41,278 bases of DNA from assembly GCA_022509205.1 (NCBI GenBank), contig JAFLTR010000020.1, positions 1 through 41,278 on the forward strand. Reading direction: 5' to 3'. The notes beneath the pieces were generated by a model. The model was not told the DNA's origin, made no database searches, and saw only the letters and a list, made by a program, of their open reading frames with translations. This DNA comes from Muribaculaceae bacterium (GTDB lineage: Bacteria > Bacteroidota > Bacteroidia > Bacteroidales > Muribaculaceae). Shown here piece after piece: positions 28,057 to 36,388 of this stretch. The translations under genes were made by a program, and so were the position numbers. Each line of letters begins with the position of its first letter. Within the stretch, counting starts at the first letter, position 1.

Positions 28057-28095
28057 AAAAAGTCGCGTAGAGCTTTAAAATCTACGCGACTTTTT
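28057..28095. terminator. Bidirectional intrinsic terminator
   Basis: A perfect 15-bp inverted repeat (28057-28071 with 28081-28095) around a nine-base loop, with A5 on the left arm and T5 on the right. It gives a U-run in both directions, between the convergent small membrane protein gene and dnaJ. Confidence 0.9.
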
Positions 28096-28136
28096 ATTGT
28101 CTTATAATTTCTAATTTCTCTAATTCATGATATTCC

Positions 28137-29336
28137 TTATTCCCCTCGATTCTCCTTGTTGAAGATATGGCGAAGACGTGAGAATATGCGCTTTGATGTC
28201 GATTCGGTAGGCACAACATTAGGAGCATTCTTAAGGCTTTCAATTGCAGCCTTCTCAGCATCGGTGAGATTTTCCGGGATGTAGACCATCACATTCACAA
28301 GCAGGTCTCCCTTAATGTTGCTATTCATTTGCGGCAATCCCTTGCCACGCAGACGAAGCACTTTGCCGGGCTGCGTTCCGGCTGCAATCTTAAGACGGGC
28401 CCGTCCTTCTACTGTAGGCACCTCCGCACTTCCGCCCAAAGCTGCAGTCGGGATATCGAGCATCAGATTATAGATAAGGTCGTTGCCATCACGGATTAAA
28501 TCAGGATCTTTCTCTTCCTGGATTACTATCAGAAGATCACCGTTGACTCCTCCATGACGCGGAGCGTTACCCTGGCCTCTCATCGTGAGCACCATTCCGT
28601 CGGTTACACCTGCAGGTATGTGGAAGCTTACGATCTCTTCTTTCTTTTCAACACCTGAACCTCCACAACTGGAACAGGACTCCGATATGATTTTGCCTTC
28701 ACCGTTGCAGGATGGACAAACGGCTTCCGTCTGCATCGGACCGAAGATAGATTGCTCAATATGGGATATATGGCCTGTGCCATGGCAATGAGAACAGGTA
28801 TGGAATGCCGTACCGTTCTTAGCACCGGTGCCCTGACAACTTTTACAAGCCACAAAACGAGGTATTTTCAGCTTTTTGTCCACCCCGTTCATGATATCCT
28901 TGAGGTTGACCTTTACAGTGATTCTCAGGTCTGTGCCCTTGTTAACTTGCTTTCTGGCTCTTCTTCCGGCTCCCGTAGCTCCTTCGAAACCTCCGAATCC
29001 ACCGAATCCGCCTCCCATCCGGCCTCCGAATATGTCGCCGAAATGAGCGAAGATATCCTCCATCGACATTCCTCCGCCGCTGAAGCCTCCGCCACCTCCG
29101 AATCCTTGCGGACCCATGGAATGGCCGAACTGATCATATTTAGCCCGTTTGTCGGCATCGCTCAACACATCGTAAGCCTCAGCTGCTTCCTTGAACTTTT
29201 CTTCGGCGTTCTTATCGTCAGGATTCCTGTCGGGATGGTATTTAATCGCCAGTTTCCGATAGGCTTTCTTTATTTCGTCGGCGCTTGCATTCTTCGGCAC
29301 GCCCAGCACCTCGTAGTAGTCTCTTTTCTCTGCCAT
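28137..29336 (-). CDS. dnaJ: Chaperone protein DnaJ
   Basis: Hsp40 co-chaperone that stimulates DnaK ATPase and delivers unfolded clients. The J domain occupies residues 1-70 with HPD at 34-36, followed by a Gly/Phe-rich region (about 72-120). Four zinc motifs then follow in order: [24 protein letters not shown] and CSSCGGSG. The C-terminal client-binding beta domains follow. The 399-aa length is slightly longer than the E. coli protein through its basic C-terminal tail. It lies 43 bp downstream of grpE on the same strand, so the two are probably co-transcribed. No CIRCE-type element was seen. Confidence 0.97.
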   Translation of the reverse strand: MAEKRDYYEVLGVPKNASADEIKKAYRKLAIKYHPDRNPDDKNAEEKFKEAAEAYDVLSDADKRAKYDQFGHSMGPQGFGGGGGFSGGGMSMEDIFAHFGDIFGGRMGGGFGGFGGFEGATGAGRRARKQVNKGTDLRITVKVNLKDIMNGVDKKLKIPRFVACKSCQGTGAKNGTAFHTCSHCHGTGHISHIEQSIFGPMQTEAVCPSCNGEGKIISESCSSCGGSGVEKKEEIVSFHIPAGVTDGMVLTMRGQGNAPRHGGVNGDLLIVIQEEKDPDLIRDGNDLIYNLMLDIPTAALGGSAEVPTVEGRARLKIAAGTQPGKVLRLRGKGLPQMNSNIKGDLLVNVMVYIPENLTDAEKAAIESLKNAPNVVPTESTSKRIFSRLRHIFNKENRGE

Positions 29337-29379
29337 ATTCCCTTTTCGTTTTGATTCGTTGTCAGCGGGCGGTCATGGT

Positions 29380-30021
29380 TTATTGACCAACCACCACTTT
29401 TGCATGACGAAGCACTTTGTCGTTGATAGTGTAGCCTTTCTCTACAGTGTCGAGGATTTTCCCTTTCTTATCTTCATCGGGCACAGGCACTGCTGAGATA
29501 GCCTCATGTTTATCGGCATCGAAGGTATCGTCGTTGGGATCGAATTCCTTCACGCCATTCTGGTTAAGATAATTCTTGAATTTATTGTAGATGAGTTTCA
29601 CACCCTCTTTCACTGAATCTGCTTCCGGAGAGCTCTCGGCTGCCTTAATGCCCCGCTCGAAATCATCCATTATCGGGAGAAGTCCTTTTAAAACATTCTC
29701 ACCGGCATTCTTGATGATGTCGCTTTTTTCCTTGAGAGTGCGCTTACGGAAATTATCGAATTCCGCCATCAGGAAGAGATATTCCTTCTTCTCCTTTTCC
29801 AATTGACTTTGGAGGTCGGCCACTTTTTTCTCCATATCTTCGCAAGCTTCCTTTGCTTCCTCCGACACCTCTTCAGGAGTCACTTCCTGAGCCTCCGTAT
29901 CTTCCGCTTCGGGAGCGGTTTCGGGAGCTGTTTCTCCTTGTTTCATGCTTTCGGGATCCTGCGGTTTGGAATTTTCTTTATTCATCTTATTCCCGTGGTA
30001 TTGTTTGTTCTTGTGTGACAT
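29380..30021 (-). CDS. grpE: Nucleotide exchange factor GrpE
   Basis: Promotes ADP release from DnaK. After an acidic, low-complexity N-terminus (about 20-65) comes a long coiled coil (about 65-110), then FDNFRKRTLKEKSDI, the head-domain motif PIMDDFERGIKA, and the beta-domain end GYTINDKVLRHAKVVVG. ATG 30021 gives 213 aa; the internal ATG at 29985 (MNKENSKPQ) is preceded by GGGAATAAG and may be the true start. It is first in the grpE-dnaJ pair. Confidence 0.95.
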   Translation of the reverse strand: MSHKNKQYHGNKMNKENSKPQDPESMKQGETAPETAPEAEDTEAQEVTPEEVSEEAKEACEDMEKKVADLQSQLEKEKKEYLFLMAEFDNFRKRTLKEKSDIIKNAGENVLKGLLPIMDDFERGIKAAESSPEADSVKEGVKLIYNKFKNYLNQNGVKEFDPNDDTFDADKHEAISAVPVPDEDKKGKILDTVEKGYTINDKVLRHAKVVVGQ

Positions 30022-30125
30022 AGTTGTATGGTTTTTAGTATTGCAAATTTTAAGCCAATTTTAAAATTTTTAAGGAATAATACCAACCTGCGTCACAAAC
30101 AGGGCGTAGATCAGAATTAACCTCT

Positions 30126-31019
30126 TTATAAACCAAACAACCAAATGCCCTGATAAGTTGACTCAAGCCGCTCTCTTTCTTCAATGGCGGCTTGAGGGGA
30201 GGCATATATACCATATATTGCAGAACCGCTTCCACTCATTGAAGCATAAAGAGCTCCTGAGTCATAAAGACTCTGTTTGATAGCTGCAAGTTCGGGATGG
30301 AGTGAGAAAACAGAAGTTTCAAAATCATTCACAACCTTTCCTTTCCAATCCTCTATTGGAAGAAAGGGGAGAAAACGAAGGTCGAAATCCGGGGATTTAG
30401 GACTGATTCCTGCAAAGGCCTGAGCAGTCGATATGGATACTTCGGGCTTAACGATCAGGATAGTGTATCCCTTTAGATCCAAATCTATTTCCTGCAGATT
30501 CTCACCGATGCCTGAAGCAAAACATGGAGTATTATAGAGAAAGAAAGGACAATCTGCACCAAGTTTTACAGCCAGCTCCAGAAGTGTGGCTCTGTCATAC
30601 CTGTTGCCGGTCACCTCATTAAGCATTTGAAGAGTGAAGGCTGCGTCGGCGCTTCCCCCTCCCAAGCCGGCACCGTCGGGAAGATGTTTGTCGAGTGTGA
30701 TACCGAACATACCGTAGCTCGCCAGGTCGTCGAAATCCTGATTGTAGAGACCAAGAAAATTGGAGGCAGCTTTTACAACCAGATTTTTCTTAGGATGGCA
30801 ATCTATCTGACGACCCATGAACTGGAAACGACATCCGCTCATTTCGGAAGCCCGGTCGTAGGTCACTTCCAGGACATCGTCGAAAGGTTCCGGCTGATGT
30901 GGCATCCCACATTCCAGGCCCACAGGATAGAAGACTGTTTCAAGGTCATGATAGCCGTCCTCACGTTTTGCCACTACGTTCAAGCCGATGTTTATCTTGG
31001 CATTTACGAATTTTATCAT
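30126..31019 (-). CDS. ispE: 4-diphosphocytidyl-2-C-methyl-D-erythritol kinase
   Basis: GHMP-family kinase that phosphorylates CDP-methylerythritol in the MEP pathway for isoprenoid precursors. The N-terminus has NAKINIGLNVVAKREDGYHDL, the catalytic-Lys region of IspE. The glycine-rich ATP loop is LPDGAGLGGGSADAA, and a late SMSGSGSAIYGI matches the third GHMP motif. At 297 aa it is of normal length. It follows neuD by 8 bp on the same strand, so the two are likely co-transcribed despite unrelated functions. Confidence 0.96.
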   Translation of the reverse strand: MIKFVNAKINIGLNVVAKREDGYHDLETVFYPVGLECGMPHQPEPFDDVLEVTYDRASEMSGCRFQFMGRQIDCHPKKNLVVKAASNFLGLYNQDFDDLASYGMFGITLDKHLPDGAGLGGGSADAAFTLQMLNEVTGNRYDRATLLELAVKLGADCPFFLYNTPCFASGIGENLQEIDLDLKGYTILIVKPEVSISTAQAFAGISPKSPDFDLRFLPFLPIEDWKGKVVNDFETSVFSLHPELAAIKQSLYDSGALYASMSGSGSAIYGIYASPQAAIEERERLESTYQGIWLFGL

Positions 31020-31027
31020 GGTGATAT

Positions 31028-31699
31028 CTATTTTTGCGATTGATTGGATATGGTCTCCCTGGGTGGTGTAGAACTTTTAGGTCGAAAAAGCTTGAGGTGA
31101 GGGCCATGATAGATGCCGGGTTCGGTGAGATCATGACTTACCACGGCTCCCATAGCCACACTTATATTGTCGCGGATAGTGATACCATTGGCGATTTTTG
31201 CCCCAAGCCCTATAAAGCAATTCTTGCCGATGGTGGTGAAACCACCTATAATGGCTCCGGGACCGATAAAGGAGTTGGCACCGATGTTGCAGTCATGCTC
31301 CACGATTGCCCCGGAATTTACAATCACATGCCGGCCAAGAACGGCTCGGTTGATAATGGCTCCGTTCATCACGGCGCAACCTTCCCCGATTTCGGAATTT
31401 GGAGTGATAATGGCTGTGGGAGCAATCAGAGAGACAAACCGTGCTCCCGATTCGATGTATCTTCGCAGCAATTTCTCTCTGGCTTCCATCGTAGGCAACT
31501 TAGAATACACATAAGCCACATGAAAAAGATTCTCCTCCCCGATAAATTTGTCGGCATCTGCATCCGAACCTAAAAGAGGCACCTCCATAGTTGGATTTTC
31601 CTCTGTGGCGATATACCCTTTTATAGTGTCTCTACTGAATTCCAGGAGAGAATGAGCGTGACCTCCTCCTCCTATCAATATCACTTCCTTAGTTTTCAT
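31028..31699 (-). CDS. neuD: NeuD-family sugar O-acyltransferase
   Basis: An N-terminal Rossmann-like domain starts with ILIGGGGHAHSLLEF, followed by a left-handed beta-helix of hexapeptide repeats (about 90-200; for example IGEGCAVMNGAIINRAVLG and IGANSFIGPGAIIGG). This is the arrangement of NeuD/PglD acetyltransferases, which use acetyl-CoA to modify sialic-type acids or amino sugars. The His in VEHDCNIG is the expected catalytic base. neuB and neuC lie about 5 kb away on the other strand, supporting a nonulosonic-acid role, but an aminosugar substrate is possible. A -7 box ends only four bases before the ATG. Confidence 0.82.
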   Translation of the reverse strand: MKTKEVILIGGGGHAHSLLEFSRDTIKGYIATEENPTMEVPLLGSDADADKFIGEENLFHVAYVYSKLPTMEAREKLLRRYIESGARFVSLIAPTAIITPNSEIGEGCAVMNGAIINRAVLGRHVIVNSGAIVEHDCNIGANSFIGPGAIIGGFTTIGKNCFIGLGAKIANGITIRDNISVAMGAVVSHDLTEPGIYHGPHLKLFRPKSSTPPRETISNQSQK

Positions 31700-31703
31700 T
31701 CTG

Positions 31704-31730
31704 CAAAGTTAATAGAATTTATTATTTTTG
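31704..31730. promoter_or_regulatory. Divergent -7 boxes for neuD and the DUF1460 gene
   Basis: On the minus strand TAACTTTG covers 31711-31704 and ends four bases before the neuD ATG, which implies an almost leaderless mRNA. On the plus strand TATTTTTG at 31723-31730 lies 18 bp before the ATG at 31749. Neither has a perfect -33 TTTG, and the two promoters must overlap. Confidence 0.4.
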
Positions 31731-31748
31731 CAGAAAGAACTCTTTAAC

Positions 31749-32609
31749 ATGAACACAGAGAGACTTAAATATATTTTTATAGGCGTTGTCACGATGGTTT
31801 CTGCCATGATGGCTCGAGGGCAGGTGAGATATCATTGTCCGCAGGATTCCGTGAGGGTGATGGAATTGGTGGTGGCAGCTTCAAAAGCTCAGGAATACGG
31901 CGACCGTGTTGTTGCCGCTGCAAAGGCCCTTGAAGGGGTTCCTTTTGCTCCGGCTGCCGACAATGATTCGATCGGCTCAATTGTAATAAGACTCGATTCT
32001 CTTAATCAACGCGAATTTATTTATATGACCCTGGCCGCTGCTAAAACCGCTCAGCTATCCAACCCCAATCTGCGTGACTTCGAGAAAAATCTTGAAAATA
32101 TAAGCCGTAAAAAAGGTGAAGACCATGGGTTTGCAAGCCAGTTTCTTTATGGGGCTGACTGGATAGTCGACAATGTTTACCGAGGAAATATTCAGGAGCT
32201 TACTGATTATCCCACCGTGGGAAGTTATCGCACCAAGACACTTGACTACGTGACACGTCATCCGGATCAATTCCCGGCTATGGCTAATCCCGATGTTGCC
32301 GACAAGGTGAGAGTGGCAGAATATGGCTACCGCAGTCACAGGCTTCCGCATAAGAAGAAGCACACTATCAACGATAAGGAGATGAAGACGCTGCTTGCTC
32401 CGGGAGATATAATAATCATGAGCCCGATGGATGAGGATTTCGATATCTACGACATCGGAATCGTGACTATCGAGAATGAGCAGCCTATCCTTATTCATAT
32501 CTCACGTGAGAAAGGTGTTGTGGTTACCGACCCTTATCCTTTGCCTCGTCTATTTAAGATAGAGGGCCAGTATTTCTATGGTTACCGCTGGCTGCGTCCT
32601 CAGGGATAG
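31749..32609 (+). CDS. DUF1460-family exported protein, probably catalytically dead
   Basis: A 286-aa protein with a signal peptide (about 1-24). YGADWIVDNVYRGNIQELT (134-152) and GDIIIMSP...YDIGIVTI...ILIHIS (219-252) identify DUF1460, a family of N-acetylmuramoyl-L-alanine amidase-like cysteine hydrolases with an NlpC/P60-like fold. In family members I recall the nucleophile in a DCTTFVE motif and a catalytic His in a SHVG motif. Here the aligned positions read NQREFIY (Cys replaced by Gln87) and YDIG (His replaced by Asp235). Both key residues are therefore missing although the frame is intact. The ATG at 31749 is used; the frame is open to a TTG at 31728. It may bind cell-wall fragments without cutting them. 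Confidence 0.7.
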   Translation: MNTERLKYIFIGVVTMVSAMMARGQVRYHCPQDSVRVMELVVAASKAQEYGDRVVAAAKALEGVPFAPAADNDSIGSIVIRLDSLNQREFIYMTLAAAKTAQLSNPNLRDFEKNLENISRKKGEDHGFASQFLYGADWIVDNVYRGNIQELTDYPTVGSYRTKTLDYVTRHPDQFPAMANPDVADKVRVAEYGYRSHRLPHKKKHTINDKEMKTLLAPGDIIIMSPMDEDFDIYDIGIVTIENEQPILIHISREKGVVVTDPYPLPRLFKIEGQYFYGYRWLRPQG

Positions 32610-32686
32610 TTTGCGGGAAGGCAATAGAAAAAAGATGAGTGGATATGATTAAGCCGCCTATTATAATTTGAAAAATAGAATAAGAT

Positions 32687-33724
32687 ATGTCGGAAAATCG
32701 GCCTAAAATATTGATGATCTATACCGGGGGCACAATCGGCATGAAGGAAAATCCTGAGACGAAAGCACTGGAGCCCTTCGATTTCAACCATCTTCTTGAC
32801 AATGTGCCCAAACTCAAGATGCTGGATTATGATATATCGCATCATCAGTTCGGACGCCCTATAGATTCTTCCGATATGGATCCGCGCCACTGGGGAAAGA
32901 TTGTCAAGGTGATTGAAGAAAACTACCGGGATTTCGATGGTTTTGTAGTGCTTCATGGCACAGACACAATGGCTTATACCGCTTCCGCTCTTAGCTTCAT
33001 GCTTCAACAATTGTCAAAGCCGGTTATTATCACCGGCAGTCAGTTGCCGATAGGAGAAGTGAGGACAGATGGTGAAGAAAATCTGATCACGGCCTTGCAG
33101 ATAGCCGCTGCAAAAGATGGTGACGGTCGTCCGATGGTCAGAGAGGTGGCTATCCTTTTCGAGAATTTCCTTTGGCGGGGCAATAGAAGCACCAAGCGTA
33201 GCTCCGACAATTTTGATGCTTTCAGGAGCAACAACTATCCTGAACTGGCCAAGATAGGTCTGGGAATCACATTCAACAAGGAGGCGCTCTGGCGTAGTCC
33301 CGTGAAGGATTCTCCATTAGTGGTGCAATATGCCATGGACACCAATGTGGTGTGTCTTGATCTGTTCCCCGGTATCCAGGAAAACGTGGTGAGACACATT
33401 CTCTCAACTCCCGGTCTCAAGGGGGTAATACTAAAGACATTCGGAGCAGGGAACGCTCCGGGCGAGAAATGGTTGTCTGAGGCTTTGAAAGAGGCCGTAG
33501 ACAGGGGGATTGTAATAGTAAATATCACTCAGTGTCCCAACGGAGAGGTGGTGCCACACCGTTACCGCAACGGTTTAGGACTAACGAGAGCCGGAGTGGT
33601 TCCGGGTCATGATCTGACCTCGGAGGCTGCAATCACAAAACTTATGTATCTGCTTGGAAGAGGTCTCAGCAACAAGGAGGTGGCCCACTATATGCAGTGC
33701 AACCTTTGCGGAGAAATGTCCTAA
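32687..33724 (+). CDS. ansA: Type I (cytoplasmic) L-asparaginase
   Basis: Hydrolyses L-asparagine to aspartate and ammonia. The first catalytic motif YTGGTIGM holds the nucleophile Thr13, and the second, LHGTDTMAY, holds Thr92-Asp93. TGSQLPIGEVRTDGEENL (from about 117) and NITQCPNGEVV (about 282) are typical of the type I enzyme. There is no signal peptide, consistent with the cytosolic form. At 345 aa it is of family length. It is preceded by 77 bp holding a TATAATTTG sequence that may be a promoter variant. Confidence 0.93.
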   Translation: MSENRPKILMIYTGGTIGMKENPETKALEPFDFNHLLDNVPKLKMLDYDISHHQFGRPIDSSDMDPRHWGKIVKVIEENYRDFDGFVVLHGTDTMAYTASALSFMLQQLSKPVIITGSQLPIGEVRTDGEENLITALQIAAAKDGDGRPMVREVAILFENFLWRGNRSTKRSSDNFDAFRSNNYPELAKIGLGITFNKEALWRSPVKDSPLVVQYAMDTNVVCLDLFPGIQENVVRHILSTPGLKGVILKTFGAGNAPGEKWLSEALKEAVDRGIVIVNITQCPNGEVVPHRYRNGLGLTRAGVVPGHDLTSEAAITKLMYLLGRGLSNKEVAHYMQCNLCGEMS

Positions 33725-33804
33725 GTGGGGATGGTGCATGCAGCAGCGTGGATTTGGGTAGACGGTAATCACATTTGATTGCTAAATGAAAAATTATAAA
33801 ACGA

Positions 33805-34467
33805 ATGTATAATCTGACAGCAGCTGATTTTGCCGATACGGGTCAATGGCGTCTCCTGTTGAAAATAGGAGAGCATGGCCTTGAGGCATTTCTTGAAAAT
33901 ACGCTTCATCCCGAAATCGAACCGCAGCAGTTATGCTCGGTGAAATGGGATGCCAAACGGGATGACCTCTGCCGGGAGATAGAAGAAGCAGTCTATAACA
34001 ATCCCCGCCTGCTTGATGATTTCGCCACAAGAATAATACTATATGATCCCCGAACACTCTTTGTGCCTACGCAAATAGCCGAGGAGAGTGCCGGAGCTGA
34101 GGCTGAACTTTATAATAAAGTCTATATTGCCGAAGAAAGCGATGTCATGACCGACCGTGACAGTGACATTACGGCGGTCTGGAGTCTGGCTCCGGGCGTG
34201 AAAGGTTTTCTTATGAGGTCGTTCCCCGGTGCCAGAATCACTTGTAATCTCATGGAAAAAGTGAGGGAGTTACGGAAAACAAACAATCGACTGACAGTTT
34301 ATGCAGATATCAGGGAGGATGAGACAGATTTCATATTTTTAAACGGCAAGGAACTTATGTCAGCTTCCACCCACAGTCTGCCCCAAGAAGAAATTCGACC
34401 TTTTATTATGAATCTGCTTGATGTCTACGGCTATAAGCCTGAAGATGCGGAAGTGGTTATAAGATAA
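33805..34467 (+). CDS. DUF3822-family protein
   Basis: A 220-aa soluble protein with no signal peptide. I recognise it as DUF3822, a Bacteroidota family with an actin/ASKHA-like fold that commonly lies directly before rsmD, as it does here (17 bp gap). Segments such as LFVPTQIAEESAGAEAELYNKVY and the later TVYADIREDETDFIFLNGKELM fit the family. Members I recall are nearer 260-280 aa, so this one may lack a C-terminal segment, although no frameshift is apparent. Function is unknown. Confidence 0.7.
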   Translation: MYNLTAADFADTGQWRLLLKIGEHGLEAFLENTLHPEIEPQQLCSVKWDAKRDDLCREIEEAVYNNPRLLDDFATRIILYDPRTLFVPTQIAEESAGAEAELYNKVYIAEESDVMTDRDSDITAVWSLAPGVKGFLMRSFPGARITCNLMEKVRELRKTNNRLTVYADIREDETDFIFLNGKELMSASTHSLPQEEIRPFIMNLLDVYGYKPEDAEVVIR

Positions 34468-34483
34468 TGACAATTAATACGCT

Positions 34484-35023
34484 ATGAGGATAATAAGCGG
34501 GAAATATGGAAGGCGGAGATTCGATGTTCCGAGGAATATCACGGCCCGTCCAACCACTGACTTTGCCAGAGAGAATCTCTTCAATGTATTGGAGAATCTC
34601 GACGGGTTTGAAGATAAAAGCGCCTGCGATCTCTTTGCCGGCACAGGAGCCGTGAGCTTCGAGTTCCTGTCGAGAGGTTGTGATTATGTCACAGCTGTGG
34701 AGAAAGCGCCGGTGCAGACGGCTTTCATAAAGAAAGTGGCGGAGACTTTGGGAGATGACCATTTACATATCGTGAGAGGCGATGTTTTCAGATTTATCGA
34801 GGAGAATAGTAGGGCCTACGACTATGTTTTTGCCGATCCACCCTATGACCATGAGCGTTTCGAGGAGATTCCGCAACTGATTCTTGAATCAGCGCTTGTA
34901 AAGCCCGGAACGGTGGTGATTATCGAACACTCGAAAAACCGGGATTTCTCCCAATTGCCGGGTTTTAATCAAAGGAGGGTCTATGGCTCGGTTAATTTTT
35001 CCCTCTTCATAATACAGGAATAG
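34484..35023 (+). CDS. rsmD: 16S rRNA (guanine966-N2)-methyltransferase
   Basis: Methylates G966 of 16S rRNA using S-adenosylmethionine. The N-terminus MRIISGKYGRRRFDVP and RPTTDFARENLFNVLEN are diagnostic, motif I is DLFAGTGAVSFEFLSRG, and the catalytic motif is FADPPYD. At 179 aa it is normal. ribBA starts three bases after its stop, so DUF3822-rsmD-ribBA form an operon. Confidence 0.95.
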   Translation: MRIISGKYGRRRFDVPRNITARPTTDFARENLFNVLENLDGFEDKSACDLFAGTGAVSFEFLSRGCDYVTAVEKAPVQTAFIKKVAETLGDDHLHIVRGDVFRFIEENSRAYDYVFADPPYDHERFEEIPQLILESALVKPGTVVIIEHSKNRDFSQLPGFNQRRVYGSVNFSLFIIQE

Positions 35024-35026
35024 ACT

Positions 35027-36241
35027 ATGAACCAAGAGATAAGACTGGATAGCATTGAAGAGGCTATCGAAGATTTCAAGCAAGGGAAATTCATAATAGT
35101 GGTGGATGATGAAGACCGGGAGAACGAGGGTGACTTGATTATAGCGGCCGAGAAGATAACACCCGATGATGTCAATTTCATGCTTAAAAATGCCCGCGGG
35201 GTGCTTTGTGCTCCGGTCACAAATAAAAGATGTGAGGAACTTCAACTTACTAAACAGGTCACTGACAATACCTCTGTATTGGGTACTCCTTTCACAGTGA
35301 CAGTAGACAAGCTTGAGGGTTGCTCTACGGGAGTGTCGGCAGAAGATCGTGCGGCAACAATCCGCGCTCTTGCAGATCCGACATCGCGACCTGAAACTTT
35401 CGGCCGACCGGGCCACATCAATCCGCTTTATGCACAAGACCGTGGCGTAATTCAACGATCTGGCCATACGGAGGCCGCTGTTGACTTCGCAAGGCTTGCA
35501 GGCCTGTATCCTGCTGCCGCCCTGATGGAGATAATGAACGATGACGGCACGATGGCGCGTCTTCCCGAACTTCGCAAAATGGCCGATAAATGGGGATTGA
35601 AACTCGTGACTATCCGCGACCTGATTGCCTACCGCATGAAGAATGATTCCATTGTGGAGAAAGGGGAGGAGGTAGATCTACCTACGGCTTATGGCCATTT
35701 CCATCTCATTCCTTTCCGGCAGAAAGACAACGGACTCGAACATATTGCTTTGATCAAAGGTGATGTCACCGATGGGGAGCCGGTATTGGTCAGAGTTCAT
35801 TCTTCTTGCGCCACAGGCGATATATTCGGTTCAATGAGATGCGAATGTGGCGAACAGCTTCATAAGGCTATGCAGGCTATCGAGAAAGAGGGGAGAGGAG
35901 TTATAATCTATCTCAATCAGGAAGGAAGAGGAATCGGGCTAATGGATAAGATCAGGGCCTATAAACTTCAGGAAAACGGTATGGATACGGTGGATGCCAA
36001 TCTTCATCTGGGTCACAAGGCAGATGAGCGCGACTATGGAGTAGGCGCCAATATTCTTCATGCGATCGGAGTGAAAAAGATGAGACTGATGACCAACAAT
36101 CCGATGAAGCGTATCGGGCTCGAGGGCTATGGCCTCGAGGTGACCGAGAATGTGCCTATTGAGATAGAGCCGAACGACTATAATCGCTTCTATATGCACA
36201 CAAAGAAGGAGCGTATGGGCCATGACCTCCATAAAGTTTAA
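35027..36241 (+). CDS. ribBA: Bifunctional DHBP synthase / GTP cyclohydrolase II
   Basis: Supplies both starting blocks for riboflavin: 3,4-dihydroxy-2-butanone 4-phosphate from ribulose 5-phosphate (N-terminal half), and the pyrimidine from GTP (C-terminal half). The DHBP synthase part (about 1-200) has [20 protein letters not shown], and [10 protein letters not shown]. The cyclohydrolase part (about 205-404) has the zinc site [15 protein letters not shown] and the motifs [10 protein letters not shown] and MTNNPMKR. No FMN riboswitch is seen upstream; it is translated as part of the rsmD operon. Confidence 0.97.
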   Translation: MNQEIRLDSIEEAIEDFKQGKFIIVVDDEDRENEGDLIIAAEKITPDDVNFMLKNARGVLCAPVTNKRCEELQLTKQVTDNTSVLGTPFTVTVDKLEGCSTGVSAEDRAATIRALADPTSRPETFGRPGHINPLYAQDRGVIQRSGHTEAAVDFARLAGLYPAAALMEIMNDDGTMARLPELRKMADKWGLKLVTIRDLIAYRMKNDSIVEKGEEVDLPTAYGHFHLIPFRQKDNGLEHIALIKGDVTDGEPVLVRVHSSCATGDIFGSMRCECGEQLHKAMQAIEKEGRGVIIYLNQEGRGIGLMDKIRAYKLQENGMDTVDANLHLGHKADERDYGVGANILHAIGVKKMRLMTNNPMKRIGLEGYGLEVTENVPIEIEPNDYNRFYMHTKKERMGHDLHKV

Positions 36242-36263
36242 TATAAATGGGTTGTAAATTTCT

Positions 36264-36368
36264 CCTGAAATCAAGATTAACCTGAAATCAAGATTGATAG
36301 CGCAACCACGGTTAAAACTCGTAAGGTAAGTAAAATCCGGATAAATCAAATCTCGATTAATCGGGATT
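36264..36368. repeat. Cluster of AATC-NN-GATT palindromes upstream of neuB
   Basis: Four exact copies lie at 36269-36278 (AATCAAGATT), 36286-36295 (AATCAAGATT), 36349-36358 (AATCTCGATT) and 36359-36368 (AATCGGGATT). A fifth at 36334-36343 (AATCCGGATA) has one mismatch. The first two lie in a direct repeat CCTGAAATCAAGATT with a 17-bp period; the third and fourth touch end to end. All lie within 125 bp of the neuB ATG, suggesting cooperative regulator binding. The rest of this 147-bp gap shows no terminator or clear -7 box. Confidence 0.6.
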
Positions 36369-36388
36369 AATTGTAAAAAAATAATGCC

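Noticed and set aside
30041-30060. Minus-strand TAAAATTTG upstream of grpE as a promoter box
   Set aside because: It has three rather than two bases between TA and TTTG, and no suitable -33 box was found.
36264-36295. The CCTGAAATCAAGATT direct repeat as a CRISPR or attachment site
   Set aside because: Only two copies with a two-base gap exist, with no cas or integrase genes. They fit better as part of the AATC-NN-GATT operator cluster.
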